A DNA stretch of 64,000 bases from assembly GCA_004195035.1 (NCBI GenBank), contig SGBD01000001.1:310001-374000 (forward strand). Reading direction: 5' to 3'. Of the stretch, positions 1 through 8,746 are shown one piece after another. This DNA comes from Candidatus Acidulodesulfobacterium ferriphilum. Its GTDB lineage: Bacteria > SZUA-79 > Acidulodesulfobacterales > Acidulodesulfobacteraceae. Positions within the stretch are counted from its first letter, which is position 1. Every line of letters starts with the position of its first letter. Under the pieces are notes generated by a model. That model worked only from the letters and a program-made list of their open reading frames with translations, did no database searches and was not told the DNA's origin. The position numbers and the translations under genes are program-made.

Positions 1-590
1 CCGATCGTATCAACCTCACATATACCAGGCAAAAAGAGGCATTAGGTTTGGGGCATGCAATTTTATGCGCTCAAAACATGGTCGGAGAGGAACCGTTTGC
101 GGTAGTTTTAAGCGATGATATAATAGACTCCGATATTCCGGTAATGAAACAAATGATAGATATATATAAAAATTACAGGTATTCTATTTTAGCCGTTCAG
201 AGGGTGCAGGACGAGGATGTTTCAAAATATGGAATAATACAGGGAAAGGAAATAGCAAAAGGGCTGTTTAAAGTCGAAGACCTTGTCGAAAAACCTGAAA
301 TTAACGAAGCCCCTTCTAACCTTGCTATAATAGGCAGATATATTTTAATGCCCCAAATTTTTGATTTCATAAGCAAAACAAAGCCCGGGAAGGGCGGAGA
401 AATTCAACTTACCGATGCCATTAAATCTCTTCTTTCCATTCAGCCGGTTTATGCCCTTGAATTTGAAGGGGTAAGATACGACGGCGGGAATAAACTTGAC
501 TTGCTTAAGGCTCAAATAGTGTACGGGCTAAAAAATGCCGAACTAAGGAACGGACTTATAGATTTTATTAAAAAGCTGGATTTTGTTTAA
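1..590 (+). CDS. galU: UTP-glucose-1-phosphate uridylyltransferase, 5' end cut off by window
   Basis: The enzyme makes UDP-glucose from UTP and glucose-1-phosphate in the cytoplasm and feeds envelope polysaccharide synthesis. The reading frame is open from base 3 at the window edge, and the first visible residues read DRINLTYTRQKEALGLGHAI. That contains the RQ-x-x-LGLGHA stretch of the nucleotidyltransferase family. Further on are a VLSDD metal/nucleotide motif, a VEKP motif and the GRYIL and EIQLTDAI motifs typical of bacterial GalU. About the first 90 residues lie outside the window. The UUG at base 48 is an internal Leu codon, not the start. Hsp20 follows 32 bp later on the same strand with its own ribosome-binding site. 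The identification is secure because the motifs are in order and the C-terminus has normal length. Confidence 0.93.
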   Translation, partial: DRINLTYTRQKEALGLGHAILCAQNMVGEEPFAVVLSDDIIDSDIPVMKQMIDIYKNYRYSILAVQRVQDEDVSKYGIIQGKEIAKGLFKVEDLVEKPEINEAPSNLAIIGRYILMPQIFDFISKTKPGKGGEIQLTDAIKSLLSIQPVYALEFEGVRYDGGNKLDLLKAQIVYGLKNAELRNGLIDFIKKLDFV

Positions 591-622
591 ATTTGTTTTG
601 ATTTTTAACGGAGAGCGGCTAC

Positions 623-1087
623 ATGGATTTTCTTGATGAAAATGAAAATTTTAATAAAAAGATAATAAAATTCAAAAAAGAAGTTGAAAGATTGTTTAAT
701 TATCTTTTTGGATCTTTTTCGCTTGAGGAATCGGCCTATTCCTTTAAAACAAATGGTCCGCCGATAGATATTTATATAAATCGCAGTAAATTAGCAGTGG
801 AAATAGAACTGCCCGGGGTTTCTAAGGAAAATATTGCCATCGGCGTTCGCGACAATATTCTGGCAATAATGTGGAAACTTGAGCCCAAAACTAATTCTAA
901 TATCAATTTTTTTTGTTTGGAAAGAAGATTCGGAAAGTTTGAAAAATTTATACTTCTGCCGATAAGCCCCGCCAAACATTTTGTTAAGGCTGTTTTATCC
1001 AACGGGGTTTTAAAAATAAGCTTTGAATTAAGCGATATTTTTATCCACTCGGATGTGGGAATACCTATTCATTATGACGAATCTTAG
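623..1087 (+). CDS. Small heat shock protein, Hsp20/alpha-crystallin family
   Basis: This 154-residue protein has an alpha-crystallin domain from about residue 48 to 140. It contains the stretch LAVEIELPGVSKENIAIGV and, near the C-terminal end of the domain, the family signature SNGVLKISF (normally xNGVLxIxx). The family consists of ATP-independent holdases that keep unfolding proteins soluble. The strand expected to carry R-F-x-R-x-x-x-LP reads FEKFILLPISP, so it is moderately diverged. The ATG at 623 follows a purine-rich GGAGAGCGG stretch. The gene lies 167 bp upstream of lon, so the pair looks like a proteostasis neighbourhood. No CIRCE or sigma-32 promoter was recognised with confidence in front of either gene. 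Confidence 0.85.
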   Translation: MDFLDENENFNKKIIKFKKEVERLFNYLFGSFSLEESAYSFKTNGPPIDIYINRSKLAVEIELPGVSKENIAIGVRDNILAIMWKLEPKTNSNINFFCLERRFGKFEKFILLPISPAKHFVKAVLSNGVLKISFELSDIFIHSDVGIPIHYDES

Positions 1088-1254
1088 GATTATAAAATAT
1101 ATAAAATATAAAGGCGTAAGATTAAGATACAGGCTTTGGTTATAACAAATTATAATGAACAAATTTTGAGAATTTATAGTATAATAATATTATAATAATA
1201 GATATTTATATATTAGATTCTATTAACACATATTCTATACGGGAGCTTCCAAAT

Positions 1255-3732
1255 ATGGTGAGAGCAAATCAAAAAGATTTTGAAAGTTTATCGGACAACA
1301 TCAGTGAAATTGCGATTGGTAAAGGCGAAGGCGCTGACCAACCCAATTTAGCCGAAGAAATTCAGGTACCCGAAGTTATCCCGCTACTCCCCATCAGGGA
1401 CCTTGTTCTTTTTCCTTTTATGATAATTCCTCTTTTTGTCGGAAGAGAAGCATCCATTAAAGCGGTTGACGAGGCTATAGCTAAAGACCGGCTGATACTT
1501 TTATCCGCTCAGAAGGATATTGTCGTCGAAGAACCCTCGCAGAACGATATTTATGATGTCGGGGTTGTTGCGATGATAATGAAAATGCTTAAACTTCCTG
1601 ACGGAAGAGTTAAGATATTGGTTCAGGGCATATCAAAAGCTAAAATCGAAACATTTGTTCAAATAAAGCCTTTCTACCTTGTAAAAGTATCAAAGATAAA
1701 AGAAGAAAATATTGTCGATATAACGCCTGCTATCGATGCTTTAATGCGAAATGTAAAAGAACAGCTTGAAAAATATGTTTCTCTGGGAAGACTTCCATCG
1801 CAGGATATATTAATAATATTAGAAAATGTCAATAATCCAGGAAGGCTCGCCGATATAGTGGCGTCTAATTTGGGATTGAAAGTGGAGGAATCTCAAAAAA
1901 TATTGGAAGATTCCGACCAAATAGAAAGACTTAGAAAGGTTAACGACATACTGGCAAGGGAAATTGAAATTCTCTCTATGCAGGCCAAAATCCAATCCCA
2001 GGCAAAAGAGGAAATGACAAAAACCCAAAGAAATTATTTTCTCAGGGAGCAACTCAGGCAAATAAAGCAAGAATTGGGAGAAACGGATGAAAAAACTCAA
2101 GAAATAACGGAATTAAGAGATAAGATACTTGCGGCCAAGATGCCGCCGGATGTTTTGAAAGAAGCCGAAAAGCAGCTTTCAAGATTAGAAACGATGCATC
2201 AGGATGCCGCCGAAGCATCAACCGTTAGGACATATTTAGAATGGCTTACCGATGTTCCGTGGTCAAAGAAAACAAAAGATAATTTGAACATAGAAACGGC
2301 AAAAAAGATATTAGATGAGGACCACTATGATTTGGAAAAAATTAAGGAAAGAATACTTGAATACCTCAGCGTTAGAAAACTCAATAAAAAAATGAAAGGA
2401 CCTATACTGTGTTTCATCGGACCTCCGGGCGTCGGCAAAACATCTCTCGGAAAATCTATCGCGAAAGCCATGAATAGAAAGTTTATCCGGGTTTCACTGG
2501 GCGGAGTGCATGACGAGGCCGAAATTAGGGGGCACAGAAGAACTTATGTCGGGGCTCTTCCGGGAAGAGTTATTCAGGGCATTAAACAGGCAGGGACTAA
2601 CAATCCTGTCTTTATGATCGATGAAATAGATAAAATAGGCACCGATTTTAGGGGCGATCCATCCTCCGCCCTTTTGGAAGTATTGGATCCGGAACAAAAT
2701 TTTTCGTTTTCCGACCATTACTTAAATGTTCCGTTCGATTTATCGAATGTTATGTTCGTTGCCACGGCTAATGTCGCCGATACTATACCTTCTCCGCTTA
2801 GAGACAGAATGGAGATTATAAATTTATCGGGATACACCCTTGAAGAAAAAGAAAAGATTGCGGAAAAATATCTTATTTCAAGGCAAATAAGAGAAAACGG
2901 GCTAAAAAAGGAGTATATCGAATTTAAACCAAGCGCTATCAGGACTATTATCTCTGGATATACGCGGGAAGCCGGCTTAAGAAACCTGGAGCGCGAGATT
3001 GGAACCATATGCAGAAAAGTGGCAAAGCTGATTGCCGAAAATAAAATTAAAAAATATACCATAACCAATAAAAATATCCATAAATATCTTGGCACTATAA
3101 AAATCCTTCCCGAAGAGGAAAGACAGAAGGATGAAATCGGCGTTTCCACAGGGCTTGCATGGACCCCGTTCGGAGGAGAAATTTTATACATAGAGACCGT
3201 GCTTGTTAAAGGAAAAGGGGGATTATCGCTGACCGGCCAGCTTGGCGATGTCATGAAAGAATCGGCGCAGGCCGCCCTCAGCTACGCAAGGTCAAAAGCC
3301 GACGAACTTGGCATAAAACCGGATACATTCGAAAAAAACGACATTCATATACACATACCAGAAGGGGCAATACCTAAAGACGGCCCGTCGGCTGGAATTA
3401 CTATGGCAACATCTTTAATTTCCGCCTTATTAAAAAAACCGGTTAAAAAAGATATTGCTATGACCGGCGAAATTACTTTAAGAGGCAATGTTCTTCCTAT
3501 CGGAGGATTAAAAGAAAAGTCTTTAGCCGCTTTGAGGGCGGGCATTAAAACAGTTTTGATACCGGAGCGAAACAAAAAAGACCTTGAGGAAATTTCTCAA
3601 TTAGTTAAGAAAAATTTAAAATTCGTACCGGTTAGACACATGGACGAAGTTATAAAACAAGCAATAGTCGGAACATTTAACTCAAAACCTGCCGGTAAAA
3701 TAAAATCTAAGCAGGCAAGTAAAATAAATTAA
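1255..3732 (+). CDS. lon: Lon ATP-dependent protease (La)
   Basis: This is a cytoplasmic AAA+ serine protease that degrades misfolded and regulatory proteins. The 825 residues are the normal length. The order is a LAN substrate-binding domain (about 40-230, starting at the [16 protein letters not shown] motif), a helical linker, and an AAA+ module with Walker A GPPGVGKT at 389-396 and Walker [12 protein letters not shown]. The peptidase domain follows, with catalytic Ser712 in [10 protein letters not shown] and catalytic Lys755 in GGLKEKS, spaced 43 residues apart as in E. coli. The ATG at 1255 is preceded by GGGAGC. thiL starts only 3 bp after the stop, suggesting translational coupling. The C-terminal tail after the protease domain is short and Lys-rich. 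Confidence 0.98.
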   Translation: MVRANQKDFESLSDNISEIAIGKGEGADQPNLAEEIQVPEVIPLLPIRDLVLFPFMIIPLFVGREASIKAVDEAIAKDRLILLSAQKDIVVEEPSQNDIYDVGVVAMIMKMLKLPDGRVKILVQGISKAKIETFVQIKPFYLVKVSKIKEENIVDITPAIDALMRNVKEQLEKYVSLGRLPSQDILIILENVNNPGRLADIVASNLGLKVEESQKILEDSDQIERLRKVNDILAREIEILSMQAKIQSQAKEEMTKTQRNYFLREQLRQIKQELGETDEKTQEITELRDKILAAKMPPDVLKEAEKQLSRLETMHQDAAEASTVRTYLEWLTDVPWSKKTKDNLNIETAKKILDEDHYDLEKIKERILEYLSVRKLNKKMKGPILCFIGPPGVGKTSLGKSIAKAMNRKFIRVSLGGVHDEAEIRGHRRTYVGALPGRVIQGIKQAGTNNPVFMIDEIDKIGTDFRGDPSSALLEVLDPEQNFSFSDHYLNVPFDLSNVMFVATANVADTIPSPLRDRMEIINLSGYTLEEKEKIAEKYLISRQIRENGLKKEYIEFKPSAIRTIISGYTREAGLRNLEREIGTICRKVAKLIAENKIKKYTITNKNIHKYLGTIKILPEEERQKDEIGVSTGLAWTPFGGEILYIETVLVKGKGGLSLTGQLGDVMKESAQAALSYARSKADELGIKPDTFEKNDIHIHIPEGAIPKDGPSAGITMATSLISALLKKPVKKDIAMTGEITLRGNVLPIGGLKEKSLAALRAGIKTVLIPERNKKDLEEISQLVKKNLKFVPVRHMDEVIKQAIVGTFNSKPAGKIKSKQASKIN

Positions 3733-3735
3733 AAA

Positions 3736-4776
3736 GTGAGGGCGAAAAAAAAAGAAGTACTAAATGAAACCGAGTTAATAAGAGAGATTGAAAAAATAAG
3801 CCTTATAACCCAAAAATTTAATAAATCTATAATTATCAAATCTATAGGTGATGATTGCGCTATTTTCAGAGATAAAAACGGCATGCTTGTCAGCACCGAC
3901 AGTATAACGGAAAATGTTCATTTCACGCTTAAGTTTTATAGTTTTTATGAAATAGGTTCCAAGTCTTTGCTCGTCAATTTAAGCGATATAGCCGCAATGG
4001 GAGGCACCCCTCGTTTATTTACCTTATCGCTATTTATTCCTGATTATGTAAATGAAGAAAATATTAAAGAAACCCTTTACGGCGTGGTCGGCGTTGCAAA
4101 AAAATACAGGGTTTCGCTTATAGGGGGCAATATATCGCGGGCATCCGAATTTTCTATATCCATAACGATTATAGGCGACTATAAAGACGACAATGTCATA
4201 AAAAGGGGTAATTCAAAAATAGGCGATGCGGTTTTTGTTTCGGGAGAAATTGGAAATTCATGGATGGCGTATTATTTGCAAAAACATGGGAAGCATATCG
4301 ATAAAAACTTCGTCAACCTCGAAAATTTTGAAAAAAAAACCATCGAAAACTTTATAAACAAATTTAAACTTCCTACCCCAAGAATTAAATTAGCTAAAGA
4401 ATTGGCTGTAAGAAAACTTGCGAATTCCTTAACGGATATTAGCGACGGTTTATACAAAGATATTTCCAACATTCTAAGACTTTCTCAGGGGGTCGAGATT
4501 TGGATAAACGAACTGCCCGTTAATGAAAACCTGAAACACATTGCAGAACTGTTAAAAATTAGGAAATGCGCGGACAATATTATATCGTTCGGCGAAGATT
4601 ATGAACTTTTGTGGACAGCCGACGATAAAAACGAAAAAGAGGTTTTAAACTTATCAAGCAGGCTTGGAATCAAGATTAAAAAAATAGGGCGTGTCGTAAA
4701 TGGAATTAACGGAATTAAGTTTCTAAAAAACGGCGTTGCATATCCTGTTAAAGATTCGACTTTTAGGCACTTATAA
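3736..4776 (+). CDS. thiL: Thiamine-monophosphate kinase
   Basis: ThiL phosphorylates thiamine monophosphate to the active cofactor thiamine diphosphate, using ATP and Mg2+. The 346-residue product shows the family N-terminus with ELI and then SIGDDCAIF. These are followed by DSITENVHF (the DxxxExxHF metal-binding segment), LLVNLSDIAAMGG, a GGNISR motif, and the C-terminal SLTDISDGLYKD and FGEDYELLW motifs. All are AIR-synthase-type kinase signatures. The chosen start is a GUG 3 bp downstream of the lon stop. It has no strong Shine-Dalgarno of its own, so translation is probably coupled to lon. No other thi genes are nearby. Confidence 0.95.
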   Translation: MRAKKKEVLNETELIREIEKISLITQKFNKSIIIKSIGDDCAIFRDKNGMLVSTDSITENVHFTLKFYSFYEIGSKSLLVNLSDIAAMGGTPRLFTLSLFIPDYVNEENIKETLYGVVGVAKKYRVSLIGGNISRASEFSISITIIGDYKDDNVIKRGNSKIGDAVFVSGEIGNSWMAYYLQKHGKHIDKNFVNLENFEKKTIENFINKFKLPTPRIKLAKELAVRKLANSLTDISDGLYKDISNILRLSQGVEIWINELPVNENLKHIAELLKIRKCADNIISFGEDYELLWTADDKNEKEVLNLSSRLGIKIKKIGRVVNGINGIKFLKNGVAYPVKDSTFRHL

Positions 4777-4885
4777 TCCTCTTTTGCATCTTTACATTGC
4801 GCATCTTTATGAATACATAAAAACTGAATGTTTTTATCGTAAAAATTAATATTAATTAAACATAAATATAATATATACTTAGCAG

Positions 4886-5857
4886 ATGTATCTCCTATCC
4901 TATCTTTTATTTTTTATTTTATTTATCGCAATTTCATCGATTTTTTCCATTTCCGAGTCTTCCGTTTTCTCATTGACTCAGGCAGATATAGATGAATTAA
5001 ATCTAAAAAAAAAGAATAAGATAATATTCCTGATAAGAAAATCATCCATATTTCTTGTGATAATTTTAATCGGGAATATGACCGCCAATGTTATAACCGC
5101 AAGTTTCGGATCGATAATTTTAACAGAATATTTTCACAAAATACCAGAAATTTATTCTATTATATCAATCTCCTTTACCCTCATTATTTTAGCCGAAATT
5201 ATTCCAAAAATTATAGCGCTAAAGAAACCCGTAGAATTATCTTTAATCGTTTCGCGTATATTTTATCCTGCCATTTTTTACGCAGAAATCTTAATGGATA
5301 AAATTGGGATTAAAGGAAAACAGTTCCAGCTAAAAAAGGATGAAGCTATTTCCAACGAAGAACTGAGAATGATAATAGAAATCGGTAAAACCGAAGGCGA
5401 AATAAAAGAAAAAGAATACGAGTTTCTTAAAAATTTCTTAAAACTTTCTTATTTAAAAGCCGGTAATATTATGACAAAGAGGGATAATGTTTTCGGATTA
5501 GATGTAAATACCCCTGCCTTAACCGCGGTGAAGCTTATCGAGGAAAACCATTTTTCCCGCATGCCTGTATATTTTAGAGAGAAAGATAATATCATAGGAA
5601 TACTTCTCGCCAAAAACATACTTTCCAGAATGTACAATCTTGGGGAGGAAAAAAGAACTCTTAACTCTTTTTTGATTAAGCCTTATTTCATACCGTCGTC
5701 AAAAAATGCCCTGGAACTTTTCAGGGAGCTTCAAAGAAAAAAGATTCATATTGCAATTGTAGTAAACGAATACGGAAAAATGACGGGCATTGTTACTATG
5801 GAAGACCTGCTTGAGGAAATATTTGGTGAAATAGAGGATGAATACGATGTTCAATAA
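4886..5857 (+). CDS. CNNM-type transmembrane protein with CBS pair (HlyC/CorC family)
   Basis: The 323-residue protein has an N-terminal CNNM/DUF21 membrane domain (about residues 1-140). Hydrophobic segments start at residue 1 and around residues 50-80 and 90-115, with the AEIIPK motif typical of the family. A cytoplasmic CBS-domain pair (about 180-315) follows, containing ISNEELRMIIEIG, IMTKRDNV, SRMPVY and VNEYGKMTGIVTMEDLLEEIFGEI. Members are implicated in Mg2+/Co2+ or Na+-coupled ion efflux. The C-terminal CorC_HlyC transporter-associated domain is missing here but present in the next gene, which overlaps by 20 bp. The two therefore look like an adjacent duplication with one shortened partner, translated together. 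The transported ion cannot be read from the sequence. Confidence 0.85.
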   Translation: MYLLSYLLFFILFIAISSIFSISESSVFSLTQADIDELNLKKKNKIIFLIRKSSIFLVIILIGNMTANVITASFGSIILTEYFHKIPEIYSIISISFTLIILAEIIPKIIALKKPVELSLIVSRIFYPAIFYAEILMDKIGIKGKQFQLKKDEAISNEELRMIIEIGKTEGEIKEKEYEFLKNFLKLSYLKAGNIMTKRDNVFGLDVNTPALTAVKLIEENHFSRMPVYFREKDNIIGILLAKNILSRMYNLGEEKRTLNSFLIKPYFIPSSKNALELFRELQRKKIHIAIVVNEYGKMTGIVTMEDLLEEIFGEIEDEYDVQ

Positions 5858-7091
5858 TCCATATCTTATTTATATAATTATAATTATTGCCTCAATATTT
5901 TTCGAAGGATTTTTTGCCGGGTCGGAAATCGGCATTATAAGTTTTGACAAGATTAAAGTAAAACACAAGGAAACTCAGGGAAATAAACTTGCTAAATTTT
6001 TGCTTAAAATGACAAAAAGGCCCGAAAGCACATTTTCTACTTCCCTTATCGGAAACAGTGTCGCTTATACGACAGCTTCCATTTTAGCAACGGCTATTAT
6101 ATATCGATATGCCCGCTCTTACACTCCATTTATCGTGGCAGTTATTCTTACGCCTATTATGGTAATTTTCGGCGAAATTATTCCAAAAATGATATATAGA
6201 AGACATGCAAATAGCCTGATGTTAAAAAGTATCCCCCTGCTTGCCGCCTTTGGGGTTATATTCTTTCCGATCAATATTATTTTTATAGCTTTCTCCAAAT
6301 TTTTAAATGTAATTTTTAAAAGCAAATCTAAAAATGTATTTTTAACAAAAGATGAACTTATAAAAGTCCTGACGATAAGCGGCAACATAGAAGAACTTAA
6401 AGAATATGATAAAAAGATTATAAAACGGATATTCGATTTTAGGGATAAAACCGCTAAAGACATTATGATCCCGCTAATCAATGTGGTGGCGGTGGATGAA
6501 AAGGCAAGCGTAAAAACCGCAAGGCAAATCCTGGTAGAATCCAATTATTCAAGAATACCCGTTTATAAAGACCGTATAGATAACATATCCGGCATTGCAT
6601 TTGCTTTCGATATTTATAATATGGAAAATATGGATAAGGTAGTAAGCGATATAGCTAAGCCTGTTCTTTTTATACCGGAAACGCTAAAAATATCGACAAT
6701 AATGATTAGGATGCAAAAAAGCCGCCAGCAAATGGTCGTAGTTGTGGATGAATATGGGGGGGCATCGGGAATAGTAGCCTTTGAGGACATACTGGAAGAA
6801 ATAGTCGGAGAAATTAGGGACGAGACCGATGAAGAAGAACCCATGTATAAAAAGATAGGCAAAAATACTTATATAATAAATGCAAGGCTTACATTAGACG
6901 AATTATCGGAACTTTTTAATTTAAAAATAGAAAGGCACCCGGAAGCAGATTATGAAACCGTCTCCGGTTTGATAATGGATAGACTCGGAAGAATACCTGT
7001 TCCGGGCGAAAAGTTCACAATAGATAATCTTACCTTTACAATAACGCAATCAACAAGCAAATCATTAAAAGAGGTAATTTTAAGCTATTGA
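5838..7091 (+). CDS. CNNM/CBS/CorC_HlyC membrane protein, second copy
   Basis: The 417-residue protein has the complete family architecture. A four-helix CNNM/DUF21 domain (about 10-190) carries FFAGSEIGIISFDKIKVK and GEIIPKM. A CBS pair (about 205-325) carries IMIPLINVVAVD, SRIPVYKDRIDNISGI and VVDEYGGASGIVAFEDILEEIVGEI. A C-terminal CorC_HlyC domain (about 335-417) carries ADYETVSGLIMDRLGRIP. It starts inside the end of the preceding homologue. The ATG at 5838 gives a 20-bp overlap; a second in-frame ATG at 5847 is also possible. The family is associated with divalent-cation homeostasis and cation resistance. Having two unequal paralogues in tandem suggests the products may form a heteromeric complex, which is inference. 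Confidence 0.88.
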   Translation: MNTMFNNPYLIYIIIIIASIFFEGFFAGSEIGIISFDKIKVKHKETQGNKLAKFLLKMTKRPESTFSTSLIGNSVAYTTASILATAIIYRYARSYTPFIVAVILTPIMVIFGEIIPKMIYRRHANSLMLKSIPLLAAFGVIFFPINIIFIAFSKFLNVIFKSKSKNVFLTKDELIKVLTISGNIEELKEYDKKIIKRIFDFRDKTAKDIMIPLINVVAVDEKASVKTARQILVESNYSRIPVYKDRIDNISGIAFAFDIYNMENMDKVVSDIAKPVLFIPETLKISTIMIRMQKSRQQMVVVVDEYGGASGIVAFEDILEEIVGEIRDETDEEEPMYKKIGKNTYIINARLTLDELSELFNLKIERHPEADYETVSGLIMDRLGRIPVPGEKFTIDNLTFTITQSTSKSLKEVILSY

Positions 7092-7178
7092 TAAACAGTT
7101 AATAAATATTAAAATGTTACCCGTGCTTTCACTTTTAATTTTTTCATTTAATTTACTTAATTTAACTTATTAAGTTAA

Positions 7179-7514
7179 CTAATGCGCAACAGCCCTGTCT
7201 ATCATCTGTTTAAATGCATTTTTAGGCGCTGCCCCAACTATCTGGTCCACCACTTTTCCGTTATTAAACAAAATAACCGTCGGTATCCCTCTTATCCCAT
7301 ATTTACCTGGAATAACCTGATTTTCATCAACATTTACCTTGCCCACTTTTATGGTGCCGTCATAATCCGATGCCATCTCGTCGATGATAGGGGCAACAGC
7401 CCTGCATGGAGCACACCAAACAGCCCAAAAATCCACAAGAACCGGTTTATTAGATTGCAAAACCTCTGTTTCAAAATTGGCATCCGTAAAGGCTAAAACT
7501 TTTTCTGAAGCCAT
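7179..7514 (-). CDS. trxA: Thioredoxin
   Basis: This is a cytoplasmic dithiol-disulfide oxidoreductase of 111 residues. It has the classical WCAPC active site in the context VDFWAVWCAPCRAVAPIIDE, and later the cis-Pro segment GIRGIPTVILF. The resolving cysteine pair and the conserved Asp before the active site are both present, so it should be catalytically active. The start is supported by GGAGGATTTACTC directly upstream of the ATG. It lies convergent to the CorC-type gene. The Mrp-type gene sits about 75 bp upstream on the same strand and may be co-transcribed. It could supply electrons to peroxide or ribonucleotide reductases encoded elsewhere. Confidence 0.96.
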   Translation of the reverse strand: MASEKVLAFTDANFETEVLQSNKPVLVDFWAVWCAPCRAVAPIIDEMASDYDGTIKVGKVNVDENQVIPGKYGIRGIPTVILFNNGKVVDQIVGAAPKNAFKQMIDRAVAH

Positions 7515-7588
7515 AATGAGTAAATCCTCCTTAAATTTTAATTTTGTTTAAATGTCCCTTTGTTTCATAAAACAGGCTTTTATAATTT

Positions 7589-8584
7589 TTATACACTAAC
7601 CCTCTGTTCCGATCTCAAAATCAAAGAATCCGCTATTTTATTAAATACGGCTTTTACCTCCGGATGTATATCTTTTGTCATAATGGGTTCACCTTTATCG
7701 GAGAGCTCGCAAATTTCTTCTACTATGGGCACCTCGCCCAGAAAATTAACGCCTAATTTTTCGGCAGTTTTTTTAGCGCCGCCATGTTTAAATATATCCG
7801 AACGCTTATTGCAATGGGGGCATATAAAATAGCTCATATTTTCGACTATGCCAAAAACAGGAACATTAACCTTATCGAACATACCCAACGCCTTTTTGGC
7901 ATCTATAAGGGAAATATCCTGAGGCGTGGAAACTACTATGGCAAAATTTATCGGAACGGTTTGGACTAATGTAAGCTGGATGTCTCCCGTTCCAGGGGGA
8001 AGATCTACGACTAAAAAATCGATTTCGCCCCATTCTACATCTTTTAAAAACTGCGTCGTGACCTGCATAACTATAGGCCCTCTCCAAATAGCGGGAGCAT
8101 CTTCCGGAATTAAAAATCCTAAAGACATAAGTTTAATCCCAAATTTTTCTACAGGTATTATTTTATTTTGAGAAGTTAAATCGGGTCTTTTGTTTATGCC
8201 CATCATCGTGGGAATACTCGGACCATACAAATCTGCATCCATAAGGCCCACTTTTTTACCTTGCTGCGCCAAGCTGATGGCTAAGTTGACGCTAAATGTG
8301 GATTTTCCTACGCCGCCTTTACCGCTTGCAACGGCAATAATATTTTTTACGCCGAAAATAGGGGCTCGCTCCTCAAACGGATTTTTATTGGGCTTACCTC
8401 CGTTATCTCCCGAAGAACACCCGCAAGAAGATTCTTCCCCGCTTTCCTCGCCGCAGCCGCACGAAGAACCGTGCTCTTCGTTATCCCCGCATCCGCATCC
8501 GCCGCCTTCTTCAAAATCATAAGCCCCGTCTTCGCTATCCGCGTTAAATTTATTCAATTCCTTTTCATCGTCATGATTATGCAT
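7589..8584 (-). CDS. mrp: Mrp/ApbC-type P-loop ATPase, Fe-S cluster carrier, with CGC-repeat N-terminus
   Basis: Mrp/ApbC (Nbp35-like) ATPases bind and hand over 4Fe-4S clusters. The core (about residue 76 onwards) has the deviant Walker A GKGGVGKST at 89-97, then GLMDADLYGPSIPTMMG, DFLVVDLPPGTGD and VSTPQDISLIDAKKA. The cluster-binding CPHC pair lies in MSYFICPHCNKRSDIF. Unlike most Mrp proteins there is no N-terminal MIP18/DUF59 domain. Instead the first 70 residues are acidic, Gly/Ser-rich and hold three Cys-Gly-Cys motifs at residues 30-32, 42-44 and 54-56, exactly 12 residues apart. The sequence shows this tail directly; its role as a metal or cluster ligand is inference. ATG start; trxA lies downstream. 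Confidence 0.92.
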   Translation of the reverse strand: MHNHDDEKELNKFNADSEDGAYDFEEGGGCGCGDNEEHGSSCGCGEESGEESSCGCSSGDNGGKPNKNPFEERAPIFGVKNIIAVASGKGGVGKSTFSVNLAISLAQQGKKVGLMDADLYGPSIPTMMGINKRPDLTSQNKIIPVEKFGIKLMSLGFLIPEDAPAIWRGPIVMQVTTQFLKDVEWGEIDFLVVDLPPGTGDIQLTLVQTVPINFAIVVSTPQDISLIDAKKALGMFDKVNVPVFGIVENMSYFICPHCNKRSDIFKHGGAKKTAEKLGVNFLGEVPIVEEICELSDKGEPIMTKDIHPEVKAVFNKIADSLILRSEQRVSV

Positions 8585-8746
8585 AAATACCTCTTTAGTT
8601 TAGTTTGATTATTATTTAATATTAATTCTATTAATTTAAGTTTGTGGGTATTACATTATATTTAAACATAGCCATATATGTTATATATAAATATTAATAT
8701 ATTTATATTATCATAGCTTTTTAGTTGTTTCAACCTAAAAATCTGA

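Noticed and set aside
1166-1196. Promoter TTGAGA ... TATAAT before lon
   Set aside because: The 19-bp spacing and very AT-rich surroundings make it indistinguishable from chance; listed only as a weak possibility.
2718-3254. 178-codon minus-strand frame inside lon
   Set aside because: Shadow of lon; the plus-strand gene has complete catalytic motifs.
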